Shown one piece after another: positions 27,917 to 37,591 of a stretch of DNA of 64,000 bases. The translations under genes were made by a program, and so were the position numbers. The number at the start of each line of letters is the position of its first letter. The stretch's first letter is position 1. The notes under the pieces were generated by a model. That model was not told the origin of the DNA, did no database searches, and saw only the letters and a program-made list of their open reading frames with translations. Source of the DNA: an uncultured Dyadobacter sp. (GTDB taxonomy: Bacteria > Bacteroidota > Bacteroidia > Cytophagales > Spirosomataceae); NCBI RefSeq assembly GCF_946482605.1, contig NZ_CAMLSE010000006.1, positions 1 through 64,000 on the forward strand. The letters are read 5' to 3'.

Positions 27917-28159
27917 ATGACTTACCAGGCAGATCAAAAGCGAGTCGCATTCGTACTACCCCTGTATTTTATGAAAGCGGAAGTGACATTCACCAGGCAA
28001 TCGACCGATGACGAGCTCAGAGTACCTCTCGCGCCCGGTGATGGTCCCCGTGTAAGCATTCCGACGCACCAGTTTGCAAAGGGCTTCTGGCTGGCCCAAC
28101 TCACGTGGTCTGTCGGTCGGCAGCGGTTTTGCAGTGAGGGCTGGTTTGAGATCGCATGA
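27917..28159 (+). CDS. Small FixH-like protein
   Basis: 80 residues from the ATG at 27917; the longer open frame from 27794 has no protein-like content. The C-terminal part FAKGFWLAQLTWSVGRQRFCSEGWFEI resembles the end of FixH-like proteins, but the membrane anchor is absent. Its position in the BON/universal-stress cluster would fit a role in low-oxygen or stress physiology. The assignment is tentative. Confidence 0.4.
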   Translation: MTYQADQKRVAFVLPLYFMKAEVTFTRQSTDDELRVPLAPGDGPRVSIPTHQFAKGFWLAQLTWSVGRQRFCSEGWFEIA

Positions 28160-28175
28160 CCCCATTCAGGCATTA

Positions 28176-28210
28176 ACAAAGACGGGTTGCATCATGCAAC
28201 CCGTCTTTGT
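28176..28210. terminator. Strong bidirectional terminator
   Basis: ACAAAGACGGGTTG (28176-28189) pairs with CAACCCGTCTTTGT (28197-28210), with a short self-complementary loop. T-rich flanks occur on both sides. It separates the convergent FixH-like gene (plus) and the universal stress gene (minus). Confidence 0.8.
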
Positions 28211-28233
28211 TGTTCAAAGCATTACTGCTGACT

Positions 28234-29073
28234 TTAAGGGTGGGCGACAAAGATCGGCAGGTTCAGGTTGCGGATCAGCGGATCGGCAGTGCTGGGGTTA
28301 AGCATATTTGAAAACGTGCTTCGGCCGTAAGATCCCATGACCACCAGCGCCTTTCTCTTATTCTTCAAAAAGGCAAAGAGCTCCGGGCCTGGACGGCCGT
28401 AAAGCTTCTTGAAGTGCGCGTTCGAGTAGTGTGAGCTGATTAGCCGGGCTAACTTGCCGGTATCAGGACCTTCCTGCTCTTCCTGGCCAATCACTTGTAC
28501 GATCGTGAGCCGGTAGTCTTCCAGTTCCGGCAACAAGTAGGAGAACTGTTTGATGGCGTGCGCGGCGGTCGCATTACCGTCGTATGCGAAGACGATCTCT
28601 TCAACACCTTCGAAACTGCCTGGCGCTATCATGACCGGGCATTCGATTGCGCCAAGCACTTCTTTGAGGAAAGCGCTTGGTTTTTTCTCATCCGCAGCTT
28701 CGAATGCCAGATCGCTGCCGACGATCATCAGATCTGCATAGCGGCTTTCGGCCAGGATCTGTTCAAGCGGCTCGTGCGGGTTTTCATGCACGCTGACGTG
28801 CACACCCTGCTGCTCGCATATCGCGCGGAAGGTAGTTTCGTTTTCAAGCCGCAATGCCTGCCGGTCCTGAAAGTTGGACAGATCGCTCAGCGTAGCGGTT
28901 TCCATGCGGTGCGTTTCCTGGGAGGCCCTCATGCGGGGAATTTCCGGGTAGGGGGCAGGATACATAAAGATTCCGGTTAGCCGGGACCGGGTCAAAGAAG
29001 CCAGATAGCAGGCGAACTGAATGTGCTGGGTATTGAGGTGATCCGAATCGATCACAAGGCGGATATTTTTCAT
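28234..29073 (-). CDS. Universal stress protein, two-domain
   Basis: 279 residues from the ATG at 29073 (MKNIRLVIDSDHLNTQHIQ); an upstream extension to 29211 has no Usp content. There are two tandem Usp folds. The first has RYADLMIVGSDLAFE; the second has EIVFAYDGNATAAHAIKQF and the ATP-type signature KALVVMGSYGRSTFSNML near the C terminus. Usp proteins act in the cytoplasm under starvation, redox or oxygen stress. It is convergent with the BON/FixH-like genes. Confidence 0.88.
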   Translation of the reverse strand: MKNIRLVIDSDHLNTQHIQFACYLASLTRSRLTGIFMYPAPYPEIPRMRASQETHRMETATLSDLSNFQDRQALRLENETTFRAICEQQGVHVSVHENPHEPLEQILAESRYADLMIVGSDLAFEAADEKKPSAFLKEVLGAIECPVMIAPGSFEGVEEIVFAYDGNATAAHAIKQFSYLLPELEDYRLTIVQVIGQEEQEGPDTGKLARLISSHYSNAHFKKLYGRPGPELFAFLKNKRKALVVMGSYGRSTFSNMLNPSTADPLIRNLNLPIFVAHP

Positions 29074-29369
29074 CGTAACAGGATTTTTAAATGGATCAAA
29101 GATGTGAGGCAATGACAAGGTCAGGCGAATTGCCTGCAAGTTATTGAGATGCAATGGGCTGAAAGGTGACCGGTGGGGCTTTGTGGACTGACTTTGCTCA
29201 TGTACGGGCATGCTGAGCGCCCGGACGAGGCCCGGGACGCTTCATTACCCGGCGGCTGTTTTGGGCTGCGGCCGGGCCGTCGTACATCTACAAATATTCC
29301 CCGTTCATCTCAAATTTTTTGTGGAAAGGGAAATATGTCTTTGGTTTGGAGATTATTTTTCAGCCAGTT

Positions 29370-30395
29370 ATGAAAGTCAAACGTTTTACCATTGCCATGC
29401 ACGCCCTGGTCTGGGCACTGCTGCTGGTTATCCCATATGTCCCAACCGACCAGGTTTTCAGTACACTAAACCCTTCGTCAGACAGAAAGTACCTGCTGCT
29501 ATGCCTCACCCTAAGCTCTTTTCTATTGATCATTTTCTACTTCAATTACTTTTTCCTGATACCCAGATACCTGCTCGCCAAGCGGTACTGGGCTTATATT
29601 GCGACCCTTTTATCGGCAATCGCTGTGGTCGGAGCGCTCTTCGCCGGGATATTTTTGATGTCGGATTTCAACCTGGCCGGCTTGGTCAACAGCAATCCGG
29701 CCATTGAGAAGGTTATCCCGGTAATCATTGTGAATGCGTTGCTGCTATGGTCGCTATCCATTGTTTCTTCTATTTTATGGACGATCTACAACAGACTGAG
29801 GCAAACTGAAAGTGAAAAGCTTTCCGCACAAATCGCTTCCCTAAAATCGCAGATCAACCCGCACTTTCTTTTTAATACATTGAACAACATCTACGCGATC
29901 GCCATCGACACCTCGCCCAAAGCGGCGGATATGATTGATAAATTGTCTGAAATGATGCGCTACACCATGAAGGACACCCAGCAGGATTTTGTGCTGTTGG
30001 AGGATGAGATCCGTTACATCAGCAATTATATCGAGCTGCAAAAACTTCGCCTGGACAGGAGCGTCAAGCTGGAATACCATTGCCCCGAAAATATTCCTGA
30101 TCTGAGGATCGCCCCAATGCTGCTGATCCCATTTGTTGAAAATGCATTCAAGCACGGCGTGAATTCCGAGCAAAAGAGCCGGATCAGGATTGAAATGCAG
30201 ATCAGCAGCACCGAATTCCAATTAAGTGTCGTAAATAACAAAGTGAATATTCAGCGGGACATTTCTGAGCGGAGCGGACTGGGCATTGAAAACACCAGGC
30301 ACCGGCTGGACCTGATTTATCCGTCGCGGCATTTGCTGACCATTCACGATACTGAAAAAGAATTTACCGTATCCCTGCACATGAATTTACAATGA
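29370..30395 (+). CDS. LytS/YehU-type sensor histidine kinase
   Basis: 341 residues from the ATG at 29370 (MKVKRFTIAMHALVWAL). Four membrane segments lie within the first ~140 residues. The kinase motif is LKSQINPHFLFNTLNNIYAIAI, and the ATPase part has LLIPFVENAFKHGV and GLGIENTRHRLDLIYP. Its last bases overlap the ATG of the LytTR gene (ATGA arrangement). A TonB-dependent receptor and a DUF4249 lipoprotein follow, which may be the controlled genes. Confidence 0.93.
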   Translation: MKVKRFTIAMHALVWALLLVIPYVPTDQVFSTLNPSSDRKYLLLCLTLSSFLLIIFYFNYFFLIPRYLLAKRYWAYIATLLSAIAVVGALFAGIFLMSDFNLAGLVNSNPAIEKVIPVIIVNALLLWSLSIVSSILWTIYNRLRQTESEKLSAQIASLKSQINPHFLFNTLNNIYAIAIDTSPKAADMIDKLSEMMRYTMKDTQQDFVLLEDEIRYISNYIELQKLRLDRSVKLEYHCPENIPDLRIAPMLLIPFVENAFKHGVNSEQKSRIRIEMQISSTEFQLSVVNNKVNIQRDISERSGLGIENTRHRLDLIYPSRHLLTIHDTEKEFTVSLHMNLQ

Positions 30396-31084
30396 TAACC
30401 GCCATCGCCATAGACGACGAGCCGCTGGCGCTCAATGTGATCCGGTCGCTTTGTGACCGAAGCGGGAGCGTTAACCTCCAAAAGACATTTACCCAGCCCA
30501 ACGAGGCGCTGCGGTACCTGCACAAATTTCCGGTTGATCTGATATTCTGCGACATTCAGATGCCTTCCATGACCGGGATAAGCCTGGTAAAGTCGCTGCG
30601 GCAAAATACAATGGTCATTTTTACGACCGCATTCAGTGAATATGCCGTAACCAGCTATGAATTGAATGCGATTGATTACCTGCTCAAACCAATCAATCAG
30701 AAACGTTTCACGCAGGCTATCGGCAAGGCGGCAGAGTATTTTGATTATCTCAATAAAAAGAATGACAGCGCAGATCAGAACATATTCGTTCGTTCCGATT
30801 TCAGTTTAGTCAAAGTACCGCTGGCAGATATCATTTACATTGAAGGCCTGGCGGATTACCTCAAAATATATATCAGGGACCGCAAACCCGTCATAGCGCG
30901 GATGCCGATGAAGGACATGATGGAAAAATTGAATTCGGGTGACTTCATCCGCGTTCACCGCAGCTATATTCTGCCTTTCTCCAAAATCGAGGCTGTCCGG
31001 GGCGGAACGATCTATATCGATGGGAACGAATTCCCGATCGGGCGCACCTATGCCGATGAGTTTTTCAGCCGGTATTCATCCTGA
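30392..31084 (+). CDS. LytTR-family response regulator
   Basis: 230 residues. The receiver has AIAIDDEPLALNVIRSL and the phospho-acceptor in LIFCDIQMPSMTG. The LytTR domain at about residues 130-230 includes FIRVHRSYILPFSKIEAVRG. The gene is translationally coupled to the kinase by a 4-base overlap and lies 134 bases before the TonB-dependent receptor gene. Confidence 0.93.
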   Translation: MITAIAIDDEPLALNVIRSLCDRSGSVNLQKTFTQPNEALRYLHKFPVDLIFCDIQMPSMTGISLVKSLRQNTMVIFTTAFSEYAVTSYELNAIDYLLKPINQKRFTQAIGKAAEYFDYLNKKNDSADQNIFVRSDFSLVKVPLADIIYIEGLADYLKIYIRDRKPVIARMPMKDMMEKLNSGDFIRVHRSYILPFSKIEAVRGGTIYIDGNEFPIGRTYADEFFSRYSS

Positions 31085-31217
31085 GAATACCGCTTCGGTA
31101 CCTTCTTCGCACAAATCCCGCACTTCTTCTCATTAATTTTTACCGGTTTTTTTTCGATCCCACATTTGTACCGCAGTCGGCCGCCGATGCAAAAAATGAT
31201 CAAAAAAATCAGGATTC

Positions 31218-33524
31218 ATGATGTTCAAGAAAGTTATTTTAACAAGTCTGTTGCTGCTACTGGGTTCGACGTTGTTGATGGCGCAATCCAAATATACGGT
31301 GAGCGGAATAGTCAAGCAGAAATCTTCCGGCGAAACGCTGATCGGCGTAACGGTGACGGTAGCCGAGCTGCCTGCCGTCGGTGTGATTACAAATGAATAT
31401 GGGTTTTATTCGATGTCGCTTCCGAAGGGCCGGTACACCCTGCGATTTTCTTATGTGGGCTACAAGCAGGAGGCAATGCCGGTCAACCTGGAAGCCAATG
31501 CGAAACTGAATGTGGATTTATCCGATGAGATCAGCTTGCAGGAGGTGGTGGTGACTTCCAAACGCGACGACGATAACCTCACGCAGGCCGTGATGGGCAC
31601 CGAAACGCTCAATATGAAGACCGCCGCCAAGATACCGGTCGTTTTCGGGGAGAAGGACCTGGTCAAGACGATTCAGCTGATGCCTGGCGTCAAATCCAAT
31701 GGGGAGGGCACCAATGGTTTTTCAGTGCGGGGCGGTGCTAACGACCAGAACCTGATCCTGCTCGATGAAGCGCCGGTGTACAATGCATCGCACTTGCTGG
31801 GCATTTTCAGTACTTTCAATAGTGATGCCATTAAGGATGCCACTATCATCAAGGGCAATAGCCCGGCGCAGTTCGGAGGCCGCCTTTCCTCGGTGCTGGA
31901 TGTGAAAATGAAGGAAGGTAACAATAAAAATTACCAGGTAAGCGGAGGCATCGGTCTGATCAGCAGTAGGTTGACGATCGAAGGGCCCATTCAGAAGAAC
32001 AAATCCTCGTTTATCATTTCCGGCAGGCGTACCTACGCGGATATGTTCGCCAAACTCTCTTCTGATTTCAAGGATATCAAGCTGTATTTCTATGATCTGA
32101 ACGTGAAGGCTAACCTGGAAATCAATGATAAGAACAAGCTTTTTTTCTCAGGCTATTTTGGCAAGGATGTGCTGGGTATTTCCACCCTGTTCGGCAGTGA
32201 ATGGGGTAATTCCACAGGTACGCTCAGGTGGAACAGCGTCATCAACAGCAAATTATTTTCCAATACCTCATTCATTTACAGCAATTATGATTTCAATGTC
32301 GGTTTTAAAAGTGACGGCGCCGAAACCAATTTCAATTCGCATATCAAGGACCTGAACCTCAAACAGGACTTTACCTATTTTGCCAATGTGAAAAATAACA
32401 TCCGGTTTGGTTTTAATGTCATACATCACACCATTACGCCGACCAAGGCCGGGGGGACTGACATTGTAAGCGAGAAAAAGAGCCGAAAGGGCTTGGAGAA
32501 TGCAGTGTATGTGGCCAATTCCTACAAGGCAACCGAGCGGCTCAGTCTGGATTATGGATTGCGGTTTTCATTCTACAATGTGCTGGGCGGCGATACGTAT
32601 AACGTCTACCGGAACAACGAGCTGGCGCGGTCCGTTAAACTGGCCAGCGGGAAAGTGGGAAAGACCTATACCAACTGGGAGCCCAGGTTTTCGGCCAACT
32701 ACCGGTTAAACGAAGTTTCCAGCCTGAAAGCCGGCTATGCCCGTAATACGCAAAGTCTGCATTTAATGAGCAATTCCACCGGCGGAAGTCCCACCGACCA
32801 GTGGATCGGAAACAGCTATAACATCAGGCCTGAGGTGGCCGACCAGCTTAGTGTCGGTTACAGCCGGAACTTCGCCGACAATGCCTACGAGCTCAATGCG
32901 GAGGCCTACTACAAATCAATGAAAAACCAGATCGACTACCGCGATGGGGCCGACATCAATACGGTTCCCGACATTGAAAGCGAGCTGCTATTCGGAAAGG
33001 GCAGGGCTTATGGTCTGGAAGTTTTGCTCAAAAAGAAGACAGGCAAACTCACAGGCTGGATCGGATACACACTTTCAAAAACCGAGCGCCGGATCAACGG
33101 CATTAACCAGGGCGGATGGTACAATGCCAAACAGGACCGGACGCACGATTTATCGGTGGTGGGGATTTACACACTCTCCGAAAAATGGACACTGTCCGGC
33201 ACTTTCATCTATAACACCGGCAATGCCGTGACATTTCCCACCGGCAAATATGTACTCAACGACATGGTCATGTACCAGTACAGCAACCGCAACGCCGACC
33301 GGATGCCGGCAACGCACCGGCTGGACCTGAGCGCTACCTACGAAAGGCCGTCGGGTAAGAGATTTCAAGGTTCGTGGAGTTTTGGACTGTACAATGTGTA
33401 TGGGCGCAAAAATCCATATACGATGACTTTTAAAGAGAACAAAACCAACCCGCAGAAGATAGATGCCGTTCAGACGTCTTTGTTTCAATGGATACCGGGT
33501 ATTACTTATAATTTCAAATTCTAA
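31218..33524 (+). CDS. TonB-dependent receptor with carboxypeptidase-regulatory-like domain
   Basis: 768 residues. It has a signal peptide (MMFKKVILTSLLLLLGSTLLMAQ), a CarboxypepD_reg-like Ig domain at about 27-110 (GEITLIGVTV-type strand, LRFSYVGYKQ), a plug at about 120-240 with SVRGGANDQNLILLDEAPV, and a 22-strand-type barrel ending in aromatic ITYNFKF as expected for BamA substrates. It is shorter than SusC proteins and has no STN domain. The DUF4249 lipoprotein starts 3 bases later, a pairing common in Bacteroidota. A CACATTTG word at 31161 may be a -7 element. The substrate is unknown. Confidence 0.92.
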   Translation: MMFKKVILTSLLLLLGSTLLMAQSKYTVSGIVKQKSSGETLIGVTVTVAELPAVGVITNEYGFYSMSLPKGRYTLRFSYVGYKQEAMPVNLEANAKLNVDLSDEISLQEVVVTSKRDDDNLTQAVMGTETLNMKTAAKIPVVFGEKDLVKTIQLMPGVKSNGEGTNGFSVRGGANDQNLILLDEAPVYNASHLLGIFSTFNSDAIKDATIIKGNSPAQFGGRLSSVLDVKMKEGNNKNYQVSGGIGLISSRLTIEGPIQKNKSSFIISGRRTYADMFAKLSSDFKDIKLYFYDLNVKANLEINDKNKLFFSGYFGKDVLGISTLFGSEWGNSTGTLRWNSVINSKLFSNTSFIYSNYDFNVGFKSDGAETNFNSHIKDLNLKQDFTYFANVKNNIRFGFNVIHHTITPTKAGGTDIVSEKKSRKGLENAVYVANSYKATERLSLDYGLRFSFYNVLGGDTYNVYRNNELARSVKLASGKVGKTYTNWEPRFSANYRLNEVSSLKAGYARNTQSLHLMSNSTGGSPTDQWIGNSYNIRPEVADQLSVGYSRNFADNAYELNAEAYYKSMKNQIDYRDGADINTVPDIESELLFGKGRAYGLEVLLKKKTGKLTGWIGYTLSKTERRINGINQGGWYNAKQDRTHDLSVVGIYTLSEKWTLSGTFIYNTGNAVTFPTGKYVLNDMVMYQYSNRNADRMPATHRLDLSATYERPSGKRFQGSWSFGLYNVYGRKNPYTMTFKENKTNPQKIDAVQTSLFQWIPGITYNFKF

Positions 33525-33527
33525 AAC

Positions 33528-34322
33528 ATGAAAAATATCATTCGCATAGTTGCTGCCGCGTTATTGCTGACGAGCTGCGAAAAGGTGGTGGAGCTGGATT
33601 ACAAAGGCAATCAATCGCGGATTGTGATCGAGGGCAATATCACCGACGGGGCTGGACCTTACACTGTCAAGATCCACAGGTCGGTTGCCCTTTCGGAAAC
33701 CGGTGCTTACCCGGTCGTTGATCACGCAAAAGTGGTCGTCAGTGATAATGCCGGCAATGCCGACACGCTCGTCGCGCTGGGGAACGGACTTTATCAGACC
33801 CAAAAACTGAGGGGAGTCGCGGGCAGGACTTATACCATGAACATCGCAGTGGAAAATCAGATGTACACCGCCCAGAGCACCATGCCGGCCCGGGTGCCGT
33901 TTAATGCGATTAAAGTGGAGGAGGTGGTCTTTGCCGGAGAGACCGAGTTCAATATCATCCCGGAATACGTCGATCCGGCAGAAAAGGGAAACAATTACCG
34001 CTTTGAACTATCGGTGAACGACAAACTGATGAACCAGCATTTCATCCAGAACGACGAAGTGAAAAATGGTGTGAAGAATACCGTGCGGCTGGAAGTGAGC
34101 GACGACGAAGATCTGAAATTGAAGCGTGGGGACGTGATCACTTTGAAAATGCAATGTGTGGACCCAAAGGTGGCGCTGTATTACAAAACCCTCGCGTTGA
34201 TCGGCGATAGCGGGCCGGGAGGCGGCATTACGCCTAACAACCCGCCCGGCAATATCACCAACGGGGCACTAGGCATATTTTCAGCCCATACCCTGGAAAC
34301 GAAGCATGTTACAATACCATAA
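33528..34322 (+). CDS. DUF4249 lipoprotein, partner of the TonB-dependent receptor
   Basis: 264 residues with a lipobox (ALLLTSCEKVVELDY), so it is probably anchored in the outer membrane. The DUF4249 pattern is visible: IVIEGNITDGAGPYTVKI near residue 35, then an Ig-like beta-rich body. It begins 3 bases after the receptor stop, so the two work together, presumably as a surface lid or ligand-capture subunit analogous to SusD. Ligand unknown. Confidence 0.85.
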   Translation: MKNIIRIVAAALLLTSCEKVVELDYKGNQSRIVIEGNITDGAGPYTVKIHRSVALSETGAYPVVDHAKVVVSDNAGNADTLVALGNGLYQTQKLRGVAGRTYTMNIAVENQMYTAQSTMPARVPFNAIKVEEVVFAGETEFNIIPEYVDPAEKGNNYRFELSVNDKLMNQHFIQNDEVKNGVKNTVRLEVSDDEDLKLKRGDVITLKMQCVDPKVALYYKTLALIGDSGPGGGITPNNPPGNITNGALGIFSAHTLETKHVTIP

Positions 34323-34466
34323 GAGGAGCCTGCCGGCATTGAGTCAAATCTGGTGGACTGGGAATGGATTACCCTGCATGTCGATGGATGTTTGAATAAG
34401 CTGAATACTCCCTGCACCTGGCAGGGATGTATTTTTTTAATGAGTAGGTCAAAAAACACCATTATT

Positions 34467-34850
34467 ATGAGACTATTGGTTGAACAGATTCAGGATGAGG
34501 CTAGCAGGCCATCCGCCAACAAGGCTTTCATTTTGAGATTTATCCGCACAATTTGGAACGACGGGCAGCTGGATCGGCTGGGCGATTTCCTGCATGAAGA
34601 TTTTATCGATTATTCGGTCCCGATCCAGTCGCTGCAAAACCGGACAGGCACGAAGCTCTATTTGAAAAAGCTCGGATCGACATTCTCGCATCACACCCGG
34701 GTTAACAAAATCGTCGAATACGATGACATTATTATCTGTGACTTTACCTTGAACTGGCGATCCGGCGAGGGGAGTGGTAGTTTTGCAGGCCTACGGATTT
34801 TCAGGATCAAATGCGGAAAGATACTGCACCACTGGGAGGTGATTCACTAG
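34467..34850 (+). CDS. SnoaL-like / NTF2-fold protein
   Basis: 127 residues from the ATG at 34467; an ATG at 34440 is also possible. The pattern FIRTIWNDGQLDRLGDFLHEDFIDYSVP followed by beta strands and an ending FRIKCGKILHHWEVIH is the SnoaL-like polyketide-cyclase/NTF2 fold. Members include cyclases, isomerases and many of unknown function. No signal peptide is present. No partner can be assigned from neighbours. Confidence 0.75.
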   Translation: MRLLVEQIQDEASRPSANKAFILRFIRTIWNDGQLDRLGDFLHEDFIDYSVPIQSLQNRTGTKLYLKKLGSTFSHHTRVNKIVEYDDIIICDFTLNWRSGEGSGSFAGLRIFRIKCGKILHHWEVIH

Positions 34851-35000
34851 TCGTGCAGACAAACCCATGCAGGGGCAATACCTTTATGGTGTCACTGTCA
34901 ACGATGAAAGGGAATCAGGTAAAGGGCCTGTGCGCGTGCAACGCTCCCTGCACGAGCACTGTCTAACCATCATTGGATACAAAAACGTCATTTTATTACA

Positions 35001-36209
35001 ATGAAAAAAGTTACCCGCTTAGCTTGCCTGATCGCCACCATCTGGGCTGTTGCAGCTTGTTCATCGAAAAAGGAAGCTGTAACCCCGGCTCCGGCAGAAA
35101 ACTCCAGTGTGGTCCTGGTTGCCGGGGTGCGAGACCAGGCGCATGTGCTGACGGCCGTTGACGGCAGTACCGGGCGCGAGGTCTGGACCGTACCGTTCCA
35201 AGGGCAGGTAGCGGTCGGAGGTAAAAGACTTTTTCTCAACGACTGGACACGCAACCTATATCGCCTCGGGAGCTACCAGGACACCGTCGCGCTTTACAAG
35301 AGCAACGATACGCTCTCGAACCTGTTGCAAGTGGGGGCCATGAGCGGGAAGGTTGTTTCGCGCTTCAACACACAGCTGCGACCCAACTATATGGTTGGCT
35401 GCTGCAGTAACAAACAGACCAACAAGCTCTTGGGCGTAAGCGGAGAGTCGGCTGTGATGTTACTGACCGAGGAAGACTGGGTTGCGACTATTCGGGCGGT
35501 GTTGTATGTTAAAAACATGGAATCCGGCGTGATACAATGGGCCCGGCAGGTTTCCTCAAGGCAGCGGATCGAGGTCGTCAACGGAAAGGTGTACGCCAGC
35601 GATGAAAATGTAGCTGTTTCGCTTGACATAAAGACAGGCGCCAACTTGAATGAGTATCCCTACCCGGCAGTTTTTGTCTTGAACGAGGACATGCTCTGCT
35701 CGATCGATGGCAATACCGTGCAAGCTATCGAGGCGCAGACCGGGCAGAGTCTTTGGAGATTTGATGCCGGTGAAACGCTCGGGATCCGCGGGGTGGATAA
35801 GCACACTGTAATCCTGGAAGGCTCGCCGGACATATTGACAGAACGGTCGCATACTTATTATGGTGTCGACCTGCAAACCGGTAAAGAAAAATGGCGCAGC
35901 TCCATCAGTGCCATCCCTTATTATAGTAATTCCGCTGTTCATGACGGGGTTTTCCTGCTCGGCGGAGTCGATGGAACGCTTTACGCAGTGCAGGCTGAAA
36001 CTGGCTTGCCGCTTTGGTCAAGGCGTATGGGCAACGGCCTGAACGGGGGATATGCAAGCCAGATTACGGGTAAGGGCGGTAGGGTTTTCTTTTTGGCCGA
36101 TAACAGATTGGCGGCCTTGTCACTGCTCGACGGAATGCCGCTTTGGGAGCATCAGGGAGCCAATGCCACCTTTTTACGGGCATTTGACCAGACAGAGTTG
36201 GATTTCTGA
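35001..36209 (+). CDS. PQQ-type beta-propeller lipoprotein
   Basis: 402 residues with a lipobox (IWAVAACSSKKEA), so it is envelope-anchored. The body contains propeller blades of the PQQ_2/BamB kind, seen as VLTAVDGSTGREVWTVPF, IEAQTGQSLWRFDAG, VDLQTGKEKWRSSI, VQAETGLPLWSRRM and LSLLDGMPLWEHQGA. No catalytic residues of quinoprotein dehydrogenases are evident, so it probably serves as a scaffold or binding protein. It ends before a strong bidirectional terminator. Confidence 0.85.
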   Translation: MKKVTRLACLIATIWAVAACSSKKEAVTPAPAENSSVVLVAGVRDQAHVLTAVDGSTGREVWTVPFQGQVAVGGKRLFLNDWTRNLYRLGSYQDTVALYKSNDTLSNLLQVGAMSGKVVSRFNTQLRPNYMVGCCSNKQTNKLLGVSGESAVMLLTEEDWVATIRAVLYVKNMESGVIQWARQVSSRQRIEVVNGKVYASDENVAVSLDIKTGANLNEYPYPAVFVLNEDMLCSIDGNTVQAIEAQTGQSLWRFDAGETLGIRGVDKHTVILEGSPDILTERSHTYYGVDLQTGKEKWRSSISAIPYYSNSAVHDGVFLLGGVDGTLYAVQAETGLPLWSRRMGNGLNGGYASQITGKGGRVFFLADNRLAALSLLDGMPLWEHQGANATFLRAFDQTELDF

Positions 36210-36223
36210 CAGGATATATTCCG

Positions 36224-36267
36224 TTGAAAAATAATCCAGCCGCGCGCATGGGCTGGATTATTTTCAA
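36224..36267. terminator. Bidirectional terminator ending the SusC/D operon and the propeller gene
   Basis: AAAATAATCCAGCC (36228-36241) pairs with GGCTGGATTATTTT (36251-36264). The stem extends outward to TTGA/TCAA with one bulged A, and T runs lie on both strands. It sits between the convergent propeller lipoprotein (plus) and the last gene of the long minus-strand operon. Confidence 0.88.
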
Positions 36268-36294
36268 TAGTTCATACCTGATTACAATCGTCCA

Positions 36295-37554
36295 TTAAGA
36301 CCCCTTAGATTGCGCCACCAGCTTCACCTCCCTTAAATCCAGTAATGCGCCGTTTTTAAATGGGGTAGCAGCGCGGAATACAACTTTGTATTTGCCGGGC
36401 GACAGGCTTATTTCGCCAATTTTCTTTTCCTTAAAAGTCTCCCAGGACCCGCTCTTACCAACCTTTCCGGTAATTTTCTTGCTGCCTAATTCCAATACAA
36501 ATGACTTTCCGGCATCCTCATCGGAGACCGACCAGTCCAGCAGCACTTCATAGTTACCCATTTGTGGAACTTCCAGATTCCAGGTTACCTTGTCTTCGCC
36601 TGTGAACCATCCGAACGCTTTCCATTCGGGCATAAATTTGATCTTCGGCCCTGTTCCCACCCCCGCTTCGGCATGCAGCGAGATATTCCCTTTTTCATCC
36701 GGGCGAGTCAGCGAGCCATGTTCCGGTGCAGGTGTTTTGCCACTTCTGGTAGTCAGCACATATTTGGCGACCTCTCCAACCGGTGCGATCCAGATGCCAT
36801 TTTTCGGGTCCTGTGCATATTGGATCAGCTTTCTGAGCATGGAGATGCGTGTGGTTTGCGGGCCGTTTTCACCCATTTCGTGGCCGGCGAGTATCAGCCA
36901 TTGGCCATTGGCTTTGGCCTGCTCGATCATCGGCATGATCTCTTCGAAGTCCCTTCCGTCCATTTCCATCCCGGTAAGCTGTGCCATATCACAGAATTCC
37001 GGAGCGTTAGGGCCTTCGTTGCGCCAGGCGCGTCCCGTTGCGAAAATGTCCGCAACCACGGGCACGTAGCTTTTGGTATTCACACCCCGGCCGACAAACG
37101 TATTACCGCATGGATAGGCGAAACCTTCACACTTCACGCCCAGCAAATTAAAGATCTGTGCATTGGCTTCTGTCAGTTCGGCGTGCATGGTTTTTTGAGT
37201 GTAATCTTCCAGCGCCTTCGCACGCGACCAGGGGAAATTTCCGGTACAAGGGTGATTTACGGAATGATTGGCGATTTCCTGACCAGCCGCAACCGCCTTT
37301 TTCCAGTTTTCCAGCTGACCTTTCACAGCCGATGGAACTACATAAAATGTGCCTTTTACATTGTATTCGTTCAGGACAGGAATTCCGGTAGTGGCCTGGC
37401 TGGCCCTCGCATCATCGAATGAAAGACTAATGGCGATTTTCTTGCCTTCCGGCCAGGCGAATGTACTTTTTTGGGCTAGCCCGGTTTCAATGCGGATAAA
37501 TAGTACTCCTGTCAGAAGCAGGAACAAGAAATTTTTGGGAAGTGTCGAGGTCAT
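36295..37554 (-). CDS. Polysaccharide deacetylase with C-terminal binding domain
   Basis: 419 residues with a signal peptide (cleavage near GLAQKS). The NodB deacetylase domain covers about 30-270: ISLSFDDARA carries the metal and catalytic Asp pair and EIANHSVNHP the H-x3-H metal ligands. Residues ~300-415 form a beta-rich carbohydrate-binding-like domain. These enzymes remove N- or O-acetyl groups from glycans in the periplasm or at the surface. It is the last gene of the SusC/D operon, 37 bases after the ceramidase-like gene. Confidence 0.88.
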   Translation of the reverse strand: MTSTLPKNFLFLLLTGVLFIRIETGLAQKSTFAWPEGKKIAISLSFDDARASQATTGIPVLNEYNVKGTFYVVPSAVKGQLENWKKAVAAGQEIANHSVNHPCTGNFPWSRAKALEDYTQKTMHAELTEANAQIFNLLGVKCEGFAYPCGNTFVGRGVNTKSYVPVVADIFATGRAWRNEGPNAPEFCDMAQLTGMEMDGRDFEEIMPMIEQAKANGQWLILAGHEMGENGPQTTRISMLRKLIQYAQDPKNGIWIAPVGEVAKYVLTTRSGKTPAPEHGSLTRPDEKGNISLHAEAGVGTGPKIKFMPEWKAFGWFTGEDKVTWNLEVPQMGNYEVLLDWSVSDEDAGKSFVLELGSKKITGKVGKSGSWETFKEKKIGEISLSPGKYKVVFRAATPFKNGALLDLREVKLVAQSKGS

Positions 37555-37591
37555 TTGGAAAGTGATTTAATACGGATTGATGCATTTAATT

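Noticed and set aside
34851..34955. Inverted repeat TCGTGCAG (34851-34858) and CTGCACGA (34948-34955) before the propeller lipoprotein
   Set aside because: Arms are only 8 bp and about 90 bases apart; expected by chance in a window of this size and there is no T tract.
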